Part shown: positions 17,815 to 26,823 of the stretch, in pieces
Position numbering within the stretch: the first letter of the stretch is position 1
Layout of the letters: each line of letters begins with the position of its first letter
Source of the DNA: a bacterium endosymbiont of Escarpia laminata
GTDB taxonomy: Bacteria > Pseudomonadota > Gammaproteobacteria > Chromatiales > Chromatiaceae
Assembly (NCBI GenBank): GCA_003660235.1
Contig: QGON01000057.1
Location: 42,054-106,053, forward strand
DNA: 64,000 nt
Reading direction: 5' to 3'
Position numbers and translations under genes: made by a program
Notes under the pieces: generated by a model
Database searches by the model: none
What the model saw: only the letters and a program-made list of their open reading frames with translations
What the model was told of the DNA's origin: nothing

Positions 17815-18599
17815 AAGGTATAGGTGTGCTGCCTCTTTTCAGTGTGTTGTCAGTCGTGTTGTTGATGAGTGCCTGCGCCGGTCAGGAGACCAGGCAGGAA
17901 CAGGATAATATGGGAGATCTGGGGAGGAGCAAGCAGGAGAGCCCGGCCGATGTCTATTTACAGATGGGCATTGCTTATATGCAGGATGGCCAACCGGCGA
18001 TTGCTCTGAAGAAGCTGAAGAAGGGGCTTGCTGTTGATCCTGACAATGCCGAGATCCACAATGTAATCGCTATTCTCTACGAACGTTTGGGCGAGATGCC
18101 ATTGGCTGAAACGCACTATGGTACGGCTGTGAAACTGCAGCCGAAAAATCCCTATATCCATAACGCCCGCGGCAGTTTCTTTTGCAAACAGAAACGCTAT
18201 CAAGAAGCGAAGGATGAGTTCGAAGGCGCGGTGAGTAATCCGCTCTATCCCACTCCATGGGTCGCACTGGCAAATGCAGGGCTCTGCGCCGAAAGGGCTG
18301 GAGACAAGACCCTGGCAGAATCCTATTACCGGCGGGCGCTCTCCAGCAAAAAAGACTATCCGCTGGCGCTCTACCAAATGGCGGAAACCAGCCTGGAGCA
18401 GGGGAACTATCTGTCTGCACGGGGTTATCTAGAACGTTACAATTCAGCGGCTCAGTCAACTGCAGGATCATTGTGGCTTGGGGTGCGGATCGAGCATGCA
18501 TTGGGTGGCCGGGAGCAGGCCGCTGCATATAAAAAGCTGCTCAGGGACAAGTTTCCGGACGCCCCTGAGGTTCAGCTCCTCAACAAAATAGAACGATAA
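17811..18599 (+). CDS. pilF: Type IV pilus biogenesis lipoprotein PilF/PilW
   Basis: The 262-residue product carries a lipoprotein signal with lipobox LMSAC (Cys22), then about six TPRs (DVYLQMGIAYMQDGQPAIALKKLKKGLAVDP is the first). PilF is the outer-membrane pilotin that assists PilQ secretin assembly. Position between rlmN and rodZ is conserved across Gammaproteobacteria. ATGA overlap with rlmN and a one-base overlap with rodZ imply translational coupling. Confidence 0.93.
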   Translation: MKGIGVLPLFSVLSVVLLMSACAGQETRQEQDNMGDLGRSKQESPADVYLQMGIAYMQDGQPAIALKKLKKGLAVDPDNAEIHNVIAILYERLGEMPLAETHYGTAVKLQPKNPYIHNARGSFFCKQKRYQEAKDEFEGAVSNPLYPTPWVALANAGLCAERAGDKTLAESYYRRALSSKKDYPLALYQMAETSLEQGNYLSARGYLERYNSAAQSTAGSLWLGVRIEHALGGREQAAAYKKLLRDKFPDAPEVQLLNKIER

Positions 18600-19624
18600 T
18601 GAGTGTGCTTACCAATAGTGAAACTGAGTCGGAAGCGGCAGCAGAGCCCATTGAGGGTCCCGGGGCGCGTCTGCGTAAGGCGCGTCAGTTACACGGCTTG
18701 GACCAATCGACGGTTGCCGCCCAGCTTCATCTCAGTGAAGGGATGATCGAGGCCTTGGAATGGGACGATTTTGATGCCCTGCCTGGCACCGTTTTTGTCC
18801 AGGGTTACCTGCACAACTATGCACGTCTATTGAAGCTGCCGGAGGGGGAGATACTGGAGGCTTTTCTGGCTCTCTCTCCCGCTCAACAGAGCCATGGCTA
18901 TCCCAGCAGGAAAGTGGCGACAGTGGGAAAAGAGGTACGCAGCAGCCATGGTGCTGTGCGTATGATGACCTGGCTTATTGTGATCTCTCTGTTGGTGCTG
19001 CTGGGTATTTGGTGGCAGGGTCAGCTTGACTTGAGGTTGGGTGGTGATCCCGTTGATACCCTGGGTGAGGCGGTTCCTGCCATTGTGTCATTGCCGGAAA
19101 CACTGAATGATCCTGGCGTGTCAACGCCTAGCTCACTCCCTGCGCAGGAAGATGAGACGCCCGTTGAATCTGCAGAGACTGTCGCAGATTCTTTGGCAGA
19201 GGAGACGCCGAGTGAGGCTGAAGTGGCCGAGGCAGAGAGCGTGGCGGTCACGGACCAGGAGGTAGCGCAGGAATCCGTTGCCGTTCAACCGGAGGAGAGG
19301 GAAGAGGACGCAGTTACGGCGGTTGACGAACCACCTCCGGCGCCTGTTGAGATCCCGGTTTTAGCCTCCAGCGCCCCAAAGGTAGTGTTCGAATTTTCTG
19401 AACGTTGTTGGGCAGAAGTGCGCGATGCCAACGGCAAGGCGCGTATTTTTGGTGAGATTGCCGCTGGTACCACGCGTTTGCTTGATAAAGGCCCCGCCCC
19501 CTATTCGGTAGTGCTGGGTAAAGCATCGGGTGTCAGCATAACCGTTGACGGGGTCGCTTATGACCTTGAGCCGCATACCCGGGCGAATGTGGCCCGCTTC
19601 AGTTTCGATCCGTCAAATTTGTAG
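18599..19624 (+). CDS. rodZ: Cytoskeletal transmembrane protein RodZ
   Basis: This 341-residue protein has a cytoplasmic Xre-like HTH (GARLRKARQLHGLDQSTVAAQLHLSEGMIEALE, residues 22-54). A single membrane helix lies at about 123-140 (MTWLIVISLLVLLGIWW). An acidic Glu/Ala/Val-rich periplasmic linker (about 145-250) leads to a C-terminal DUF4115 beta domain (WAEVRDANGKARIFGE). RodZ couples MreB to the cell-wall elongation machinery. In most relatives ispG follows; here the next gene is hisS after 105 non-coding bases. Confidence 0.93.
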   Translation: MSVLTNSETESEAAAEPIEGPGARLRKARQLHGLDQSTVAAQLHLSEGMIEALEWDDFDALPGTVFVQGYLHNYARLLKLPEGEILEAFLALSPAQQSHGYPSRKVATVGKEVRSSHGAVRMMTWLIVISLLVLLGIWWQGQLDLRLGGDPVDTLGEAVPAIVSLPETLNDPGVSTPSSLPAQEDETPVESAETVADSLAEETPSEAEVAEAESVAVTDQEVAQESVAVQPEEREEDAVTAVDEPPPAPVEIPVLASSAPKVVFEFSERCWAEVRDANGKARIFGEIAAGTTRLLDKGPAPYSVVLGKASGVSITVDGVAYDLEPHTRANVARFSFDPSNL

Positions 19625-19729
19625 TTTGGATTATGTGATTTCCCCTGGCACTGTGCCAGTTTGTGCCATCCGTGTTAATCTACGCGGTTTTAACCGTTCC
19701 ACTTAAGCGATTACCGGTAGTTCCAGCCG

Positions 19730-21001
19730 ATGGCAAAAAACATCCAGGCAATCCGCGGGATGAAAGATATCCTGCCTGAGCAGACACCTCTGTGGCAGTT
19801 TCTCGAAGATACCGTCCGTTCGGTCCTTAGCCGCTATGGGTACGGCGAGATACGCATGCCCATCGTCGAGCTGACCGAGCTCTTCAAGCGCTCCATCGGC
19901 GAGGTGACTGACATCGTCGAGAAGGAGATGTATACCTTCGAAGATCGCAACGGGGATAGCCTGACGCTGCGTCCGGAGGGCACTGCTGGCTGTGTCCGTG
20001 CCGGTCTGGAACATGGCCTGCTGTTCAACCAGGTGCAGCGCCTCTGGTATCGTGGTCCCATGTTTCGTCATGAGCGGCCCCAGAAGGGACGCTATCGGCA
20101 GTTTCATCAGATCGGGGTGGAGAGCTTTGGTCTCGAAGGACCCGATATCGACCTGGAACAGATACTCATTACCCATCGTATCTGGCGTGAGCTGGGCCTG
20201 GATGGGCTGGAACTGCAGCTCAATACTCTGGGGACAGCAGAAGAGCGAACTGCCTACAAGGTTCTGCTGGTAGACTATTTTCGTAGTCGTATCGACGAAT
20301 TGGACGGGGACAGCCGACGTCGTCTGGAGAGCAATCCTTTGCGGATTCTGGATACCAAGAACCCGGATATGGTTGCAGTGGTGAGAGATGCGCCGACCCT
20401 GATGGAGCATCTTGGTGGCGCTTCCCGTGCTCACTTTGAAACCCTTTGCGCCGGTCTGGATGCGGCGGGAGTGGCCTATGTCATCAATCCCCGTCTGGTG
20501 CGAGGGCTGGACTACTACGCCCGCACAGTGTTCGAGTGGGTCACCACGCGGCTCGGTGCTCAAGGTACGGTTTGTGCCGGCGGACGCTATGATGGGCTGG
20601 TTAAACAGCTGGGAGGACGCCCCACGCCGGCGGTAGGTTTCGCCATGGGCCTGGAGCGGCTGATTGCCCTGCTGGAAGAGAGCGAGACAGCCAAGCGTCT
20701 GCCGCCGGTGGACCTCTATCTGGTGATGATGGGTGAAACTGCGCAACGTGAAGGAGTGCAGCTGGCTGAGCGCCTGCGGGATGAGCTGCCGGGCCTGAGG
20801 TTGATTGTAAACTGCGGTGGCGGTGGTTTTAAGAGCCAGTTCAAGAAGGCCGACAAGAGCAATGCCCGTTATGCCCTGATCTTTGGGGACGATGAACTGG
20901 CCAATGGAGAGGTGGGTCTAAAGCCACTGCGTGGCGAAGGCGAGCAGCAGCAGGTGAAATTGAGTGAACTGGCGGGCATTATTGCCGGTCTGACAGCGTA
21001 A
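19730..21001 (+). CDS. hisS: Histidyl-tRNA synthetase
   Basis: The 423-residue class II synthetase begins [18 protein letters not shown]. It contains motif 2 ([25 protein letters not shown]) and the two histidine-specific signatures ([15 protein letters not shown] and [14 protein letters not shown]). Motif 3 is [11 protein letters not shown], and a C-terminal anticodon-binding domain follows. It charges tRNA-His in the cytoplasm. Length is typical (about 424). Confidence 0.98.
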   Translation: MAKNIQAIRGMKDILPEQTPLWQFLEDTVRSVLSRYGYGEIRMPIVELTELFKRSIGEVTDIVEKEMYTFEDRNGDSLTLRPEGTAGCVRAGLEHGLLFNQVQRLWYRGPMFRHERPQKGRYRQFHQIGVESFGLEGPDIDLEQILITHRIWRELGLDGLELQLNTLGTAEERTAYKVLLVDYFRSRIDELDGDSRRRLESNPLRILDTKNPDMVAVVRDAPTLMEHLGGASRAHFETLCAGLDAAGVAYVINPRLVRGLDYYARTVFEWVTTRLGAQGTVCAGGRYDGLVKQLGGRPTPAVGFAMGLERLIALLEESETAKRLPPVDLYLVMMGETAQREGVQLAERLRDELPGLRLIVNCGGGGFKSQFKKADKSNARYALIFGDDELANGEVGLKPLRGEGEQQQVKLSELAGIIAGLTA

Positions 21002-21025
21002 AATCACCGGTTGGTGATTATTTTT
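21002..21025 (+). terminator. Possible intrinsic terminator/attenuator between hisS and yfgM
   Basis: AATCACC-GGTT-GGTGATT forms a 7-bp stem with a 4-base loop and is followed by ATTTTT. The stem is rather AT-rich, so termination may be partial and yfgM could be reached by read-through. Confidence 0.5.
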
Positions 21026-21045
21026 GACTGAATAAAGGAAACCGG

Positions 21046-21672
21046 ATGAGCGTTTACCAGACTGAAGAAGAGCAGGTCGAAGTGTTAAAAAAGTGGTGGC
21101 AGGAGAACGGTAAATCCGTAGTCGCCGGCGTGGTGATTGGATTGGGCGCCGTATTTGGCTGGCAGTCCTGGGGAGAATATAAAGAGCGGGTTGGTGGAGA
21201 CGCCTCAGTCGCTTTCAACCAGATGATCACAGCTGTAGAAAGTGGTGACAGTGATTCTGCCAGCAAGCAGGCAGAGCTATTGCGCCTGGAGTACGAATCC
21301 TCGAACTATGCGGTTTTCGCAGCGTTGGCGCAGGCGCGTATCAAACTCGAGGCAGGGGACTCCCCGGCAGCCCGCTCACAGTTGGAATGGGCTATAGATA
21401 ACGCCTCTGAACCCGGTCTGAAACAGATCGCACAGTTACGGTTGGCGCGCGTTCTGTTGAGTGAGGGTGACCTGGATGGCGCTGCCGCTCAGGCGAAGGT
21501 CGATAGCGGGGCCTATGCAGGTGAATTTGCCGTACTACGGGGCGACATTGCCCTGGCCCGTCAAGATAATAACAGCGCCCGCGACGCCTATAGTCTGGCC
21601 CTTGCCAGTGGGGTGGGTAACAGCGCGCTGGTGCAGATGAAACTTGACGATCTGGCAGTGGAAACACCCTGA
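21046..21672 (+). CDS. yfgM: YfgM family ancillary SecYEG translocon subunit
   Basis: This 208-residue protein has a cytoplasmic N-terminus (YQTEEEQVEVLKKWWQENGK), one membrane helix (SVVAGVVIGLGAVFGWQSW, about 24-42) and a periplasmic TPR-like helical domain. YfgM interacts with PpiD and the Sec translocon in E. coli. Location between hisS and bamB is the conserved gene order. AAAGGAAACC provides a good Shine-Dalgarno. Confidence 0.92.
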   Translation: MSVYQTEEEQVEVLKKWWQENGKSVVAGVVIGLGAVFGWQSWGEYKERVGGDASVAFNQMITAVESGDSDSASKQAELLRLEYESSNYAVFAALAQARIKLEAGDSPAARSQLEWAIDNASEPGLKQIAQLRLARVLLSEGDLDGAAAQAKVDSGAYAGEFAVLRGDIALARQDNNSARDAYSLALASGVGNSALVQMKLDDLAVETP

Positions 21673-21679
21673 GGTCGTT

Positions 21680-22843
21680 ATGAAGCGCGTCTGGTTCTGG
21701 TTCTTTCTGCTCTCGCTGCTGTCTGGCTGTAGCAGTCTCTTTCCCGCCAAGGATAATGCAGATCCACCGGCGGAACTTGTGGATTTCACTGCGGCCCTGG
21801 AACTCGAAACGCTATGGCAGCTCACGGTGGGCGGCACCGACGGTAAGTTTCTTGAGATCGCCCCTGCAGTTGCTGATGAACATCTCTTTATCGCAGACCC
21901 GAAAGGCCGGGTGGTGGCGGTTGACCGTCTCAATGGCAAACAATTGTGGAATGTGGAGACCAAGCTGCAGGTGAGCGGTGGCCCGGGTGTGGGCAATGGC
22001 CTGGTGTTACTGGGTACTGCTGAGGCTGAACTGGTGGCGCTTGACGCAGCAGATGGCAGTGAGAAGTGGCGGCGCCGGGTCAGTAGTGAGGTGCTCTCGG
22101 TTCCTGCTGCGTCCCGGGGCGTTGTGGTGGTGCGCACTGTCGATGGACGGGCGGCCGGGCTGTCGGCTGATACAGGAGCCAGCCGTTGGACCTTTGACCA
22201 TTCGGAACCTGTTCTCACCCTACGTGGCAACAGTTCGCCAATCATCAATGAAGACCAGGTATTCATCGGCTTTTCCAACGGTAAGCTTGCCGGACTCTCT
22301 CTGGATAGCGGCACTGCCAATTGGGAAGCAACGGTTGCCACCGCGCACGGGCGGACCGAACTGGAGCGGATAGTGGATATCGACTCCGACCCGGTGGTGG
22401 TGGAGGGTGTCATCTACGCTGCCAGTTTTCAGGGGCAGGTTGCGGCGGTTTCCGAAAGCAGCGGCGTGGTGCTATGGAGGCGGGATATCTCGGTGCACGC
22501 TGGTCTGGATGCGGATTGGAGACAGCTCTATGTCACTGACGACGAAGACTCTATCTGGGCACTCGAAGCGGGCAACGGTGCGACCCTGTGGCAACAGAAG
22601 GCACTTCGCGCAAGAAAGTTGTCGGCCCCCGCGATTATCGGCAACTATCTGGTAGTGGGAGATTACGACGGTTATCTGCACTGGTTATCCCAGGAAGATG
22701 GCCGCATGGTTGCACGCATTCGTGTGGGCAGTGAGGGTATTCGCGCCAAACCCCAGGTGGTGGACGACATCGTCTATGTCTTTGACGACAGTGGAAAGTT
22801 GACTGCATTGCGCATACGTCTGCCCGCAACGGAAACCCCCTGA
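21680..22843 (+). CDS. bamB: Outer-membrane assembly lipoprotein BamB
   Basis: The start is set at ATG 21680 (MKRVWFWFFLLSLLSGCSS), behind a GAGGT ribosome site. The track's earlier start overlaps yfgM without need. The lipobox is LSGC (Cys17). The 387-residue mature protein is an eight-bladed PQQ-like beta-propeller with repeated W-containing blades (LNGKQLWNVETKL; DGSEKWRRRVSSEV; SSGVVLWRRDI). BamB is the lipoprotein scaffold of the BAM complex that inserts beta-barrels into the outer membrane. Confidence 0.95.
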   Translation: MKRVWFWFFLLSLLSGCSSLFPAKDNADPPAELVDFTAALELETLWQLTVGGTDGKFLEIAPAVADEHLFIADPKGRVVAVDRLNGKQLWNVETKLQVSGGPGVGNGLVLLGTAEAELVALDAADGSEKWRRRVSSEVLSVPAASRGVVVVRTVDGRAAGLSADTGASRWTFDHSEPVLTLRGNSSPIINEDQVFIGFSNGKLAGLSLDSGTANWEATVATAHGRTELERIVDIDSDPVVVEGVIYAASFQGQVAAVSESSGVVLWRRDISVHAGLDADWRQLYVTDDEDSIWALEAGNGATLWQQKALRARKLSAPAIIGNYLVVGDYDGYLHWLSQEDGRMVARIRVGSEGIRAKPQVVDDIVYVFDDSGKLTALRIRLPATETP

Positions 22844-22852
22844 GCCGCGGCC

Positions 22853-24250
22853 ATGCTTCCTGTTATAGCACTTGTCGGTCGCCCCAATGTGGGCAAGTCC
22901 ACGCTTTTCAATCGCCTCACCCGCAGCCGGGACGCCTTGGTGGCGGATCAGCCCGGTCTCACCCGTGATCGTAAATATGGCACCGGAAAGATGGGTGACA
23001 GCCCCTATGTGATCGTCGATACCGGCGGCATCAGTGGTAATGAAGGAGGGGTTGAGTTCCTGATGGAGCAGCAGGTGCGCCAGGCCATTGGCGAGGCGGA
23101 TCATATCCTCTTTCTGTTGGATGCCAGAGAGGGCTGTACCGGCAGTGACGAGACGATTGCCGCTGAGCTGCGCCGCACCGGCACGCCGATTACCCCGGTG
23201 GTGAACAAGAGCGAGGGTTTGGAGGTGGAGATGGCCGCTGCCGACTTCTTCTCCCTGGGATTGGGTGAGCCCTCAGCGATTGCCGCAGTTCACGGTCAGG
23301 GTGTGAATACCCTGATCAACCAGGTACTCGACACCCTGCCACCGGTGGAGACGCTGGACGAGGAGATCAAGGGGACGCAGATCGCGGTGGTTGGGCGTCC
23401 CAATGTGGGTAAATCGACGCTGGTCAACCGTTTGCTGGGAGAGGAGCGGGTGGTGACCTTCGACCAGCCGGGCACCACCCGGGACAGTATCTTTATCCCT
23501 TTTGTCCACGACGAACGTCCCTATACGCTCATCGATACGGCGGGTGTGCGACGGCGTGCGCGCATCACGGAAGCGGTCGAAAAATTCAGTATCGTCAAAA
23601 CACTGCAGGCCATCGAGCAGGCCAATGTGGTGCTGATGGTGCTCGACGCTCATCAGGGTGTGGGAGAGCAGGATGCGACGCTGGCGGGTCATGTGCTGGA
23701 GAGTGGCCGCGCACTCGTACTGGTGGTGAACAAATGGGATGGCCTCACACCCGACCAGCGTGAGCATATGAAAGAGGAGATTGGCCGGAAACTGCCGTTT
23801 CTCGGTTTTGCGCGGCTGCATTTCGTCTCTGCTCTGCACGGTTCAGGTGTGGGTGACCTCTACCAGCTGGTGGATCAGGCCTATGAAAATGCCATGCGGG
23901 ACATGGCGACGCCCGAACTGACCCGGTTGCTGGAGCTGCTGGTGCAGGAGCATCAACCGCCATCCGTGCACGGGCGGCGTATCAAGATGCGCTACGCGCA
24001 TCAGGGTGGAAAGAACCCGCCGATTATCGTGATTCACGGCAATCAGACCCAGCATGTGCCGAATCCCTACAAACGCTATCTGGTGGGCCGTTTTCGCGAA
24101 GCGATGAAATTGATCGGGACGCCGATTCGCATCGAGTTCCGCTCAGGCGACAACCCCTTTGAGGGCAAGAAGAACAAGCTGACCAATCGGCAGATACAGA
24201 AGCGCCAACGACTGAAGAGACACGTCAAACGCCAGGATCGGAAAAAATAA
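22853..24250 (+). CDS. der: Ribosome biogenesis GTPase Der (EngA)
   Basis: This 465-residue protein has two tandem G domains, each with a [10 protein letters not shown]-loop (residues about 8-16 and 182-190). DTGG and DTAG switch motifs and NKSEG/NKWDG G4 motifs are also present. A C-terminal KH-like domain and a basic tail ([27 protein letters not shown]) follow. Der is essential for 50S subunit maturation. It closes the rlmN-der run, nine bp after bamB. The second-domain loops are intact. Confidence 0.98.
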   Translation: MLPVIALVGRPNVGKSTLFNRLTRSRDALVADQPGLTRDRKYGTGKMGDSPYVIVDTGGISGNEGGVEFLMEQQVRQAIGEADHILFLLDAREGCTGSDETIAAELRRTGTPITPVVNKSEGLEVEMAAADFFSLGLGEPSAIAAVHGQGVNTLINQVLDTLPPVETLDEEIKGTQIAVVGRPNVGKSTLVNRLLGEERVVTFDQPGTTRDSIFIPFVHDERPYTLIDTAGVRRRARITEAVEKFSIVKTLQAIEQANVVLMVLDAHQGVGEQDATLAGHVLESGRALVLVVNKWDGLTPDQREHMKEEIGRKLPFLGFARLHFVSALHGSGVGDLYQLVDQAYENAMRDMATPELTRLLELLVQEHQPPSVHGRRIKMRYAHQGGKNPPIIVIHGNQTQHVPNPYKRYLVGRFREAMKLIGTPIRIEFRSGDNPFEGKKNKLTNRQIQKRQRLKRHVKRQDRKK

Positions 24251-24278
24251 CTTTTAAAGAGTGCCTGCTGGCAGTGAG

Positions 24279-24432
24279 GTAGGTCGGGTTAGGCGCGAAC
24301 CCGCACGCAACTTGGATTTGGCACAACGTTTTTCTCGCGACGTAACCCGACAAAGCCGTGTCGGGTTACAATGCGCGGCAAGCCAAATGATGAATTTCAA
24401 GCTTGGTACAACGCGCATCTAACCCGACCTAC
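24279..24432. repeat. REP/MITE-like palindromic element
   Basis: The 154-bp element is bounded by inverted termini GTAGGTCGGGTTA (24279-24291) and TAACCCGACCTAC (24420-24432). It contains an internal hairpin, GTAACCCGAC-AAAGCCGT-GTCGGGTTAC (24342-24369), built from the same CGGGTTA core. It carries no ORF. Such GTAGGTCGGGTTA-type elements are often present in many copies in proteobacterial genomes. Here it separates the convergent der and glutamate dehydrogenase genes and may also terminate transcription. Confidence 0.8.
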
Positions 24433-24472
24433 AACTGGATCGCCCGATCCGCAAGCCTGATCGGGCTTACGG

Positions 24473-25894
24473 CTAGAAAACACCAAGATCGAGATAAGAG
24501 CGAGCCAACTTGCTTACCGCGATGTAATAGGCCGCAGTGCGGTAGTCCTCGATCTCCTCTTTACGGCAGCGAGTGTCGATGATCTCCTGCAGTGCCTGGC
24601 GCATACTGTCATCCAGACCCGAACACACCAGATCCTCCTCATTGGCCCCCTTCTCCAACTCACTTCTGATCCACTTCGGAACAGTCCGGCCGCTGGTCTC
24701 TTCCAGCGCTTGCAGGATATGACGCCCGCGGCTCTCATCGTAACGGCGTTCAAGGCGGCCGAAACGAATATGTGTGAGGTTCCGAATCCATTCGAAATAG
24801 GAGACCACGACACCACCTGCGTTGACATAGACATCCGGCAGGATGGTGATGCCACGGCTGCGCAGGATGCGGTCTGCCTCGAAGGTGATCGGACCATTGG
24901 CCGCCTCGGCGATCAGCTTTGCCTGGATATTCGGCGCGTTCTCTTCGGTGATGGCGGCTTCGACAGCGGCCGGGATCAGTATGTCGCACTCCATCTCCAT
25001 CACCTTGGCGCCATCCTCCTGGAAATCTGCCCCGGCAAAGCCCTCGAAGCCGCCGTGGGAACATTTATGGTAGAAGGCCTCCTCGATGTGGATGCCGTCA
25101 GGGTTGATGAGCGCCCCGTCGTGTTTGATGATGGCGATGATCTTGGCGCCGTCCTCTTCTGAGAGAAACTTGGCGGTATGGTAACCGACATTACCGAAGC
25201 CCTGAACGATGATGCGTTTCCCCTCCAGGTCGCCATTCAGACCTGCCTCATTGCACTCCTCCCGATGTCTGAAAAACTCCCTCAGGGCGAACTGCACGCC
25301 ACGCCCGGTGGCCTCGGTACGTCCCTTCAGACCGCCGTGGGCGACCGGCTTGCCGGTGACACAAGCTACGTAGTTGATATCTTCCGGGTAGAGGTGTTTA
25401 TAGGTGTCTGCAATCCAGGACATCTCCCGCTGGCCGGTGCCGACATCGGGAGCGGGTACGTTGGTGGCTGGATTGAGGAAGCCTTTGCTGGCGAGTTCCC
25501 GGGCAAAGCGGCGGGTGATAATCTGTAACTCATCCCGTGTATAGTTATTGGGATTGATGTGCAGTCCCCCTTTGGAGCCGCCGAAGGGGACATCCACGAT
25601 GGCGCACTTATAGGTCATCAGTGCTGCCAGAGCCTCCACTTCCATCTGATCCACTTTCTCGGAAAAACGGATGCCGCCTTTCGATGGCAGACGATGGATG
25701 CTGTGCACTGCGCGCCAGCCGGTGAACACCTCGATATGGTCACCGATCTTTACCGGGAAGCTGACCTGGAGTACCGAGGTGCAACTCTTGATGGCGTTGT
25801 CGACCCCCGGTGGCAGATCCAGGATTTGCAGTGCCCGGTCGACCATGTGATCGATGCTCTGACGAAAAGATAGGCCACACGGGACTTCGGTCAT
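24473..25894 (-). CDS. Glu/Leu/Phe/Val-type glutamate dehydrogenase
   Basis: The 473-residue protein has the family signature VDVPFGGSKGGLHINP with catalytic Lys. It also has the substrate-binding GGIRFSEKVDQMEVEALAALMTYKCA segment and a Rossmann nucleotide site (IIVQGFGNVGYHTAKFL). It probably interconverts glutamate and 2-oxoglutarate plus ammonia. The length is somewhat above the ~420 residues of many NAD-type enzymes, due to a C-terminal helical extension (DSMRQALQEIIDTRCRKEEIEDYRTAAYY). Cofactor preference cannot be read safely. Confidence 0.93.
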   Translation of the reverse strand: MTEVPCGLSFRQSIDHMVDRALQILDLPPGVDNAIKSCTSVLQVSFPVKIGDHIEVFTGWRAVHSIHRLPSKGGIRFSEKVDQMEVEALAALMTYKCAIVDVPFGGSKGGLHINPNNYTRDELQIITRRFARELASKGFLNPATNVPAPDVGTGQREMSWIADTYKHLYPEDINYVACVTGKPVAHGGLKGRTEATGRGVQFALREFFRHREECNEAGLNGDLEGKRIIVQGFGNVGYHTAKFLSEEDGAKIIAIIKHDGALINPDGIHIEEAFYHKCSHGGFEGFAGADFQEDGAKVMEMECDILIPAAVEAAITEENAPNIQAKLIAEAANGPITFEADRILRSRGITILPDVYVNAGGVVVSYFEWIRNLTHIRFGRLERRYDESRGRHILQALEETSGRTVPKWIRSELEKGANEEDLVCSGLDDSMRQALQEIIDTRCRKEEIEDYRTAAYYIAVSKLARSYLDLGVF

Positions 25895-26002
25895 TTTGGA
25901 AACTCCTGAATCCGGGAAACAATTTTGCTGTTTGAAGTCTAGTTGATGGCGCGAATACCATTCAATGTGGTGGACTACCGGGTTTGCCCCGACCTCTTGC
26001 GG

Positions 26003-26764
26003 CTACTGCTGCAACGTTCGGCCTCCATCGACGGGGATAATTTGGCCGGTGATGTAGTGTGCGTCCCGCACCAGAAACAGCAGGGTTTGGGCAATATCCT
26101 CAGGGCTGCCGGGGCGCTTCAGGGCCGTGCGGTTGAGGATCTGCTCCCTCTCATCGGAATCCAGGCTCTGTTCCGGCCAGAGGATGGCGCCGGGGGCGAT
26201 GCCGTTGACGCGGATCTCCGGTCCCAATTCGCGGGCCAGGGATTTTACCAGCATGGCGTTACCCGCCTTGGCGATGGAGTAGATCGGATGGGCCTTGAGT
26301 GGCCGTTCTGCGTGGATATCCACCAGATTGACGATGCAGCCGCCAGACACTTTCAGCAGAGGGGCGGCAGCCCGGGAGAGAAAGAAGGGGGCCTTGAGGT
26401 TGCTGCCGATAAGGTCGTCCCAGTCGGCCTCGGTGGCTGTCTCCAGCGGGGTCGGGTAGAAACTGGAGGCGTTGTTGACCAGCAGGTCGAGGCGGCCGAA
26501 GAGAGTCTTGGCAGCTTCAATCAACAGTGGCAGATCTGCGGTTTCATGCAGATCTGCTTGTGCGAGGGCGACTGATCCGGGGCGCTCGGTTTCAAGCTCC
26601 GCCTTTAGTCTTTCTGCGGCTTGGGAGGAGTTGCGGTAGTGCAGAACCAGGCTCATCCCTTCCCGGTGGAGGGTACGGGCGATTTGGGCGCCGATGCGGT
26701 GGGCGCCACCTGTGATCAGTGCGCACCTGCCGCTGAGTGGCGTGGTGATCGTTTTTTGCGTCAC
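26003..26764 (-). CDS. Pteridine reductase (SDR family)
   Basis: This 253-residue short-chain dehydrogenase has the nucleotide motif TGGAHRIG, with the basic residue pattern seen in NADPH-dependent pteridine reductases. It also has NNASSFYPTPLETA, the catalytic YSIAKAG (YxxxK), and the segment GIAPGAILWPE typical of PTR1/FolM-like proteins. It would reduce dihydrofolate or dihydrobiopterin-type substrates. It sits back to back with a methyltransferase gene, with a short shared promoter region. Confidence 0.88.
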   Translation of the reverse strand: MTQKTITTPLSGRCALITGGAHRIGAQIARTLHREGMSLVLHYRNSSQAAERLKAELETERPGSVALAQADLHETADLPLLIEAAKTLFGRLDLLVNNASSFYPTPLETATEADWDDLIGSNLKAPFFLSRAAAPLLKVSGGCIVNLVDIHAERPLKAHPIYSIAKAGNAMLVKSLARELGPEIRVNGIAPGAILWPEQSLDSDEREQILNRTALKRPGSPEDIAQTLLFLVRDAHYITGQIIPVDGGRTLQQ

Positions 26765-26823
26765 GCTCGTACTCCGTGGTTGAATGCGCCACTACTCTAG
26801 CGCATTACCCCGGTTTCTACATT

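Noticed and set aside
24710-25162. 150-residue plus ORF opposite glutamate dehydrogenase
   Set aside because: It is the antisense shadow of a well-conserved enzyme.
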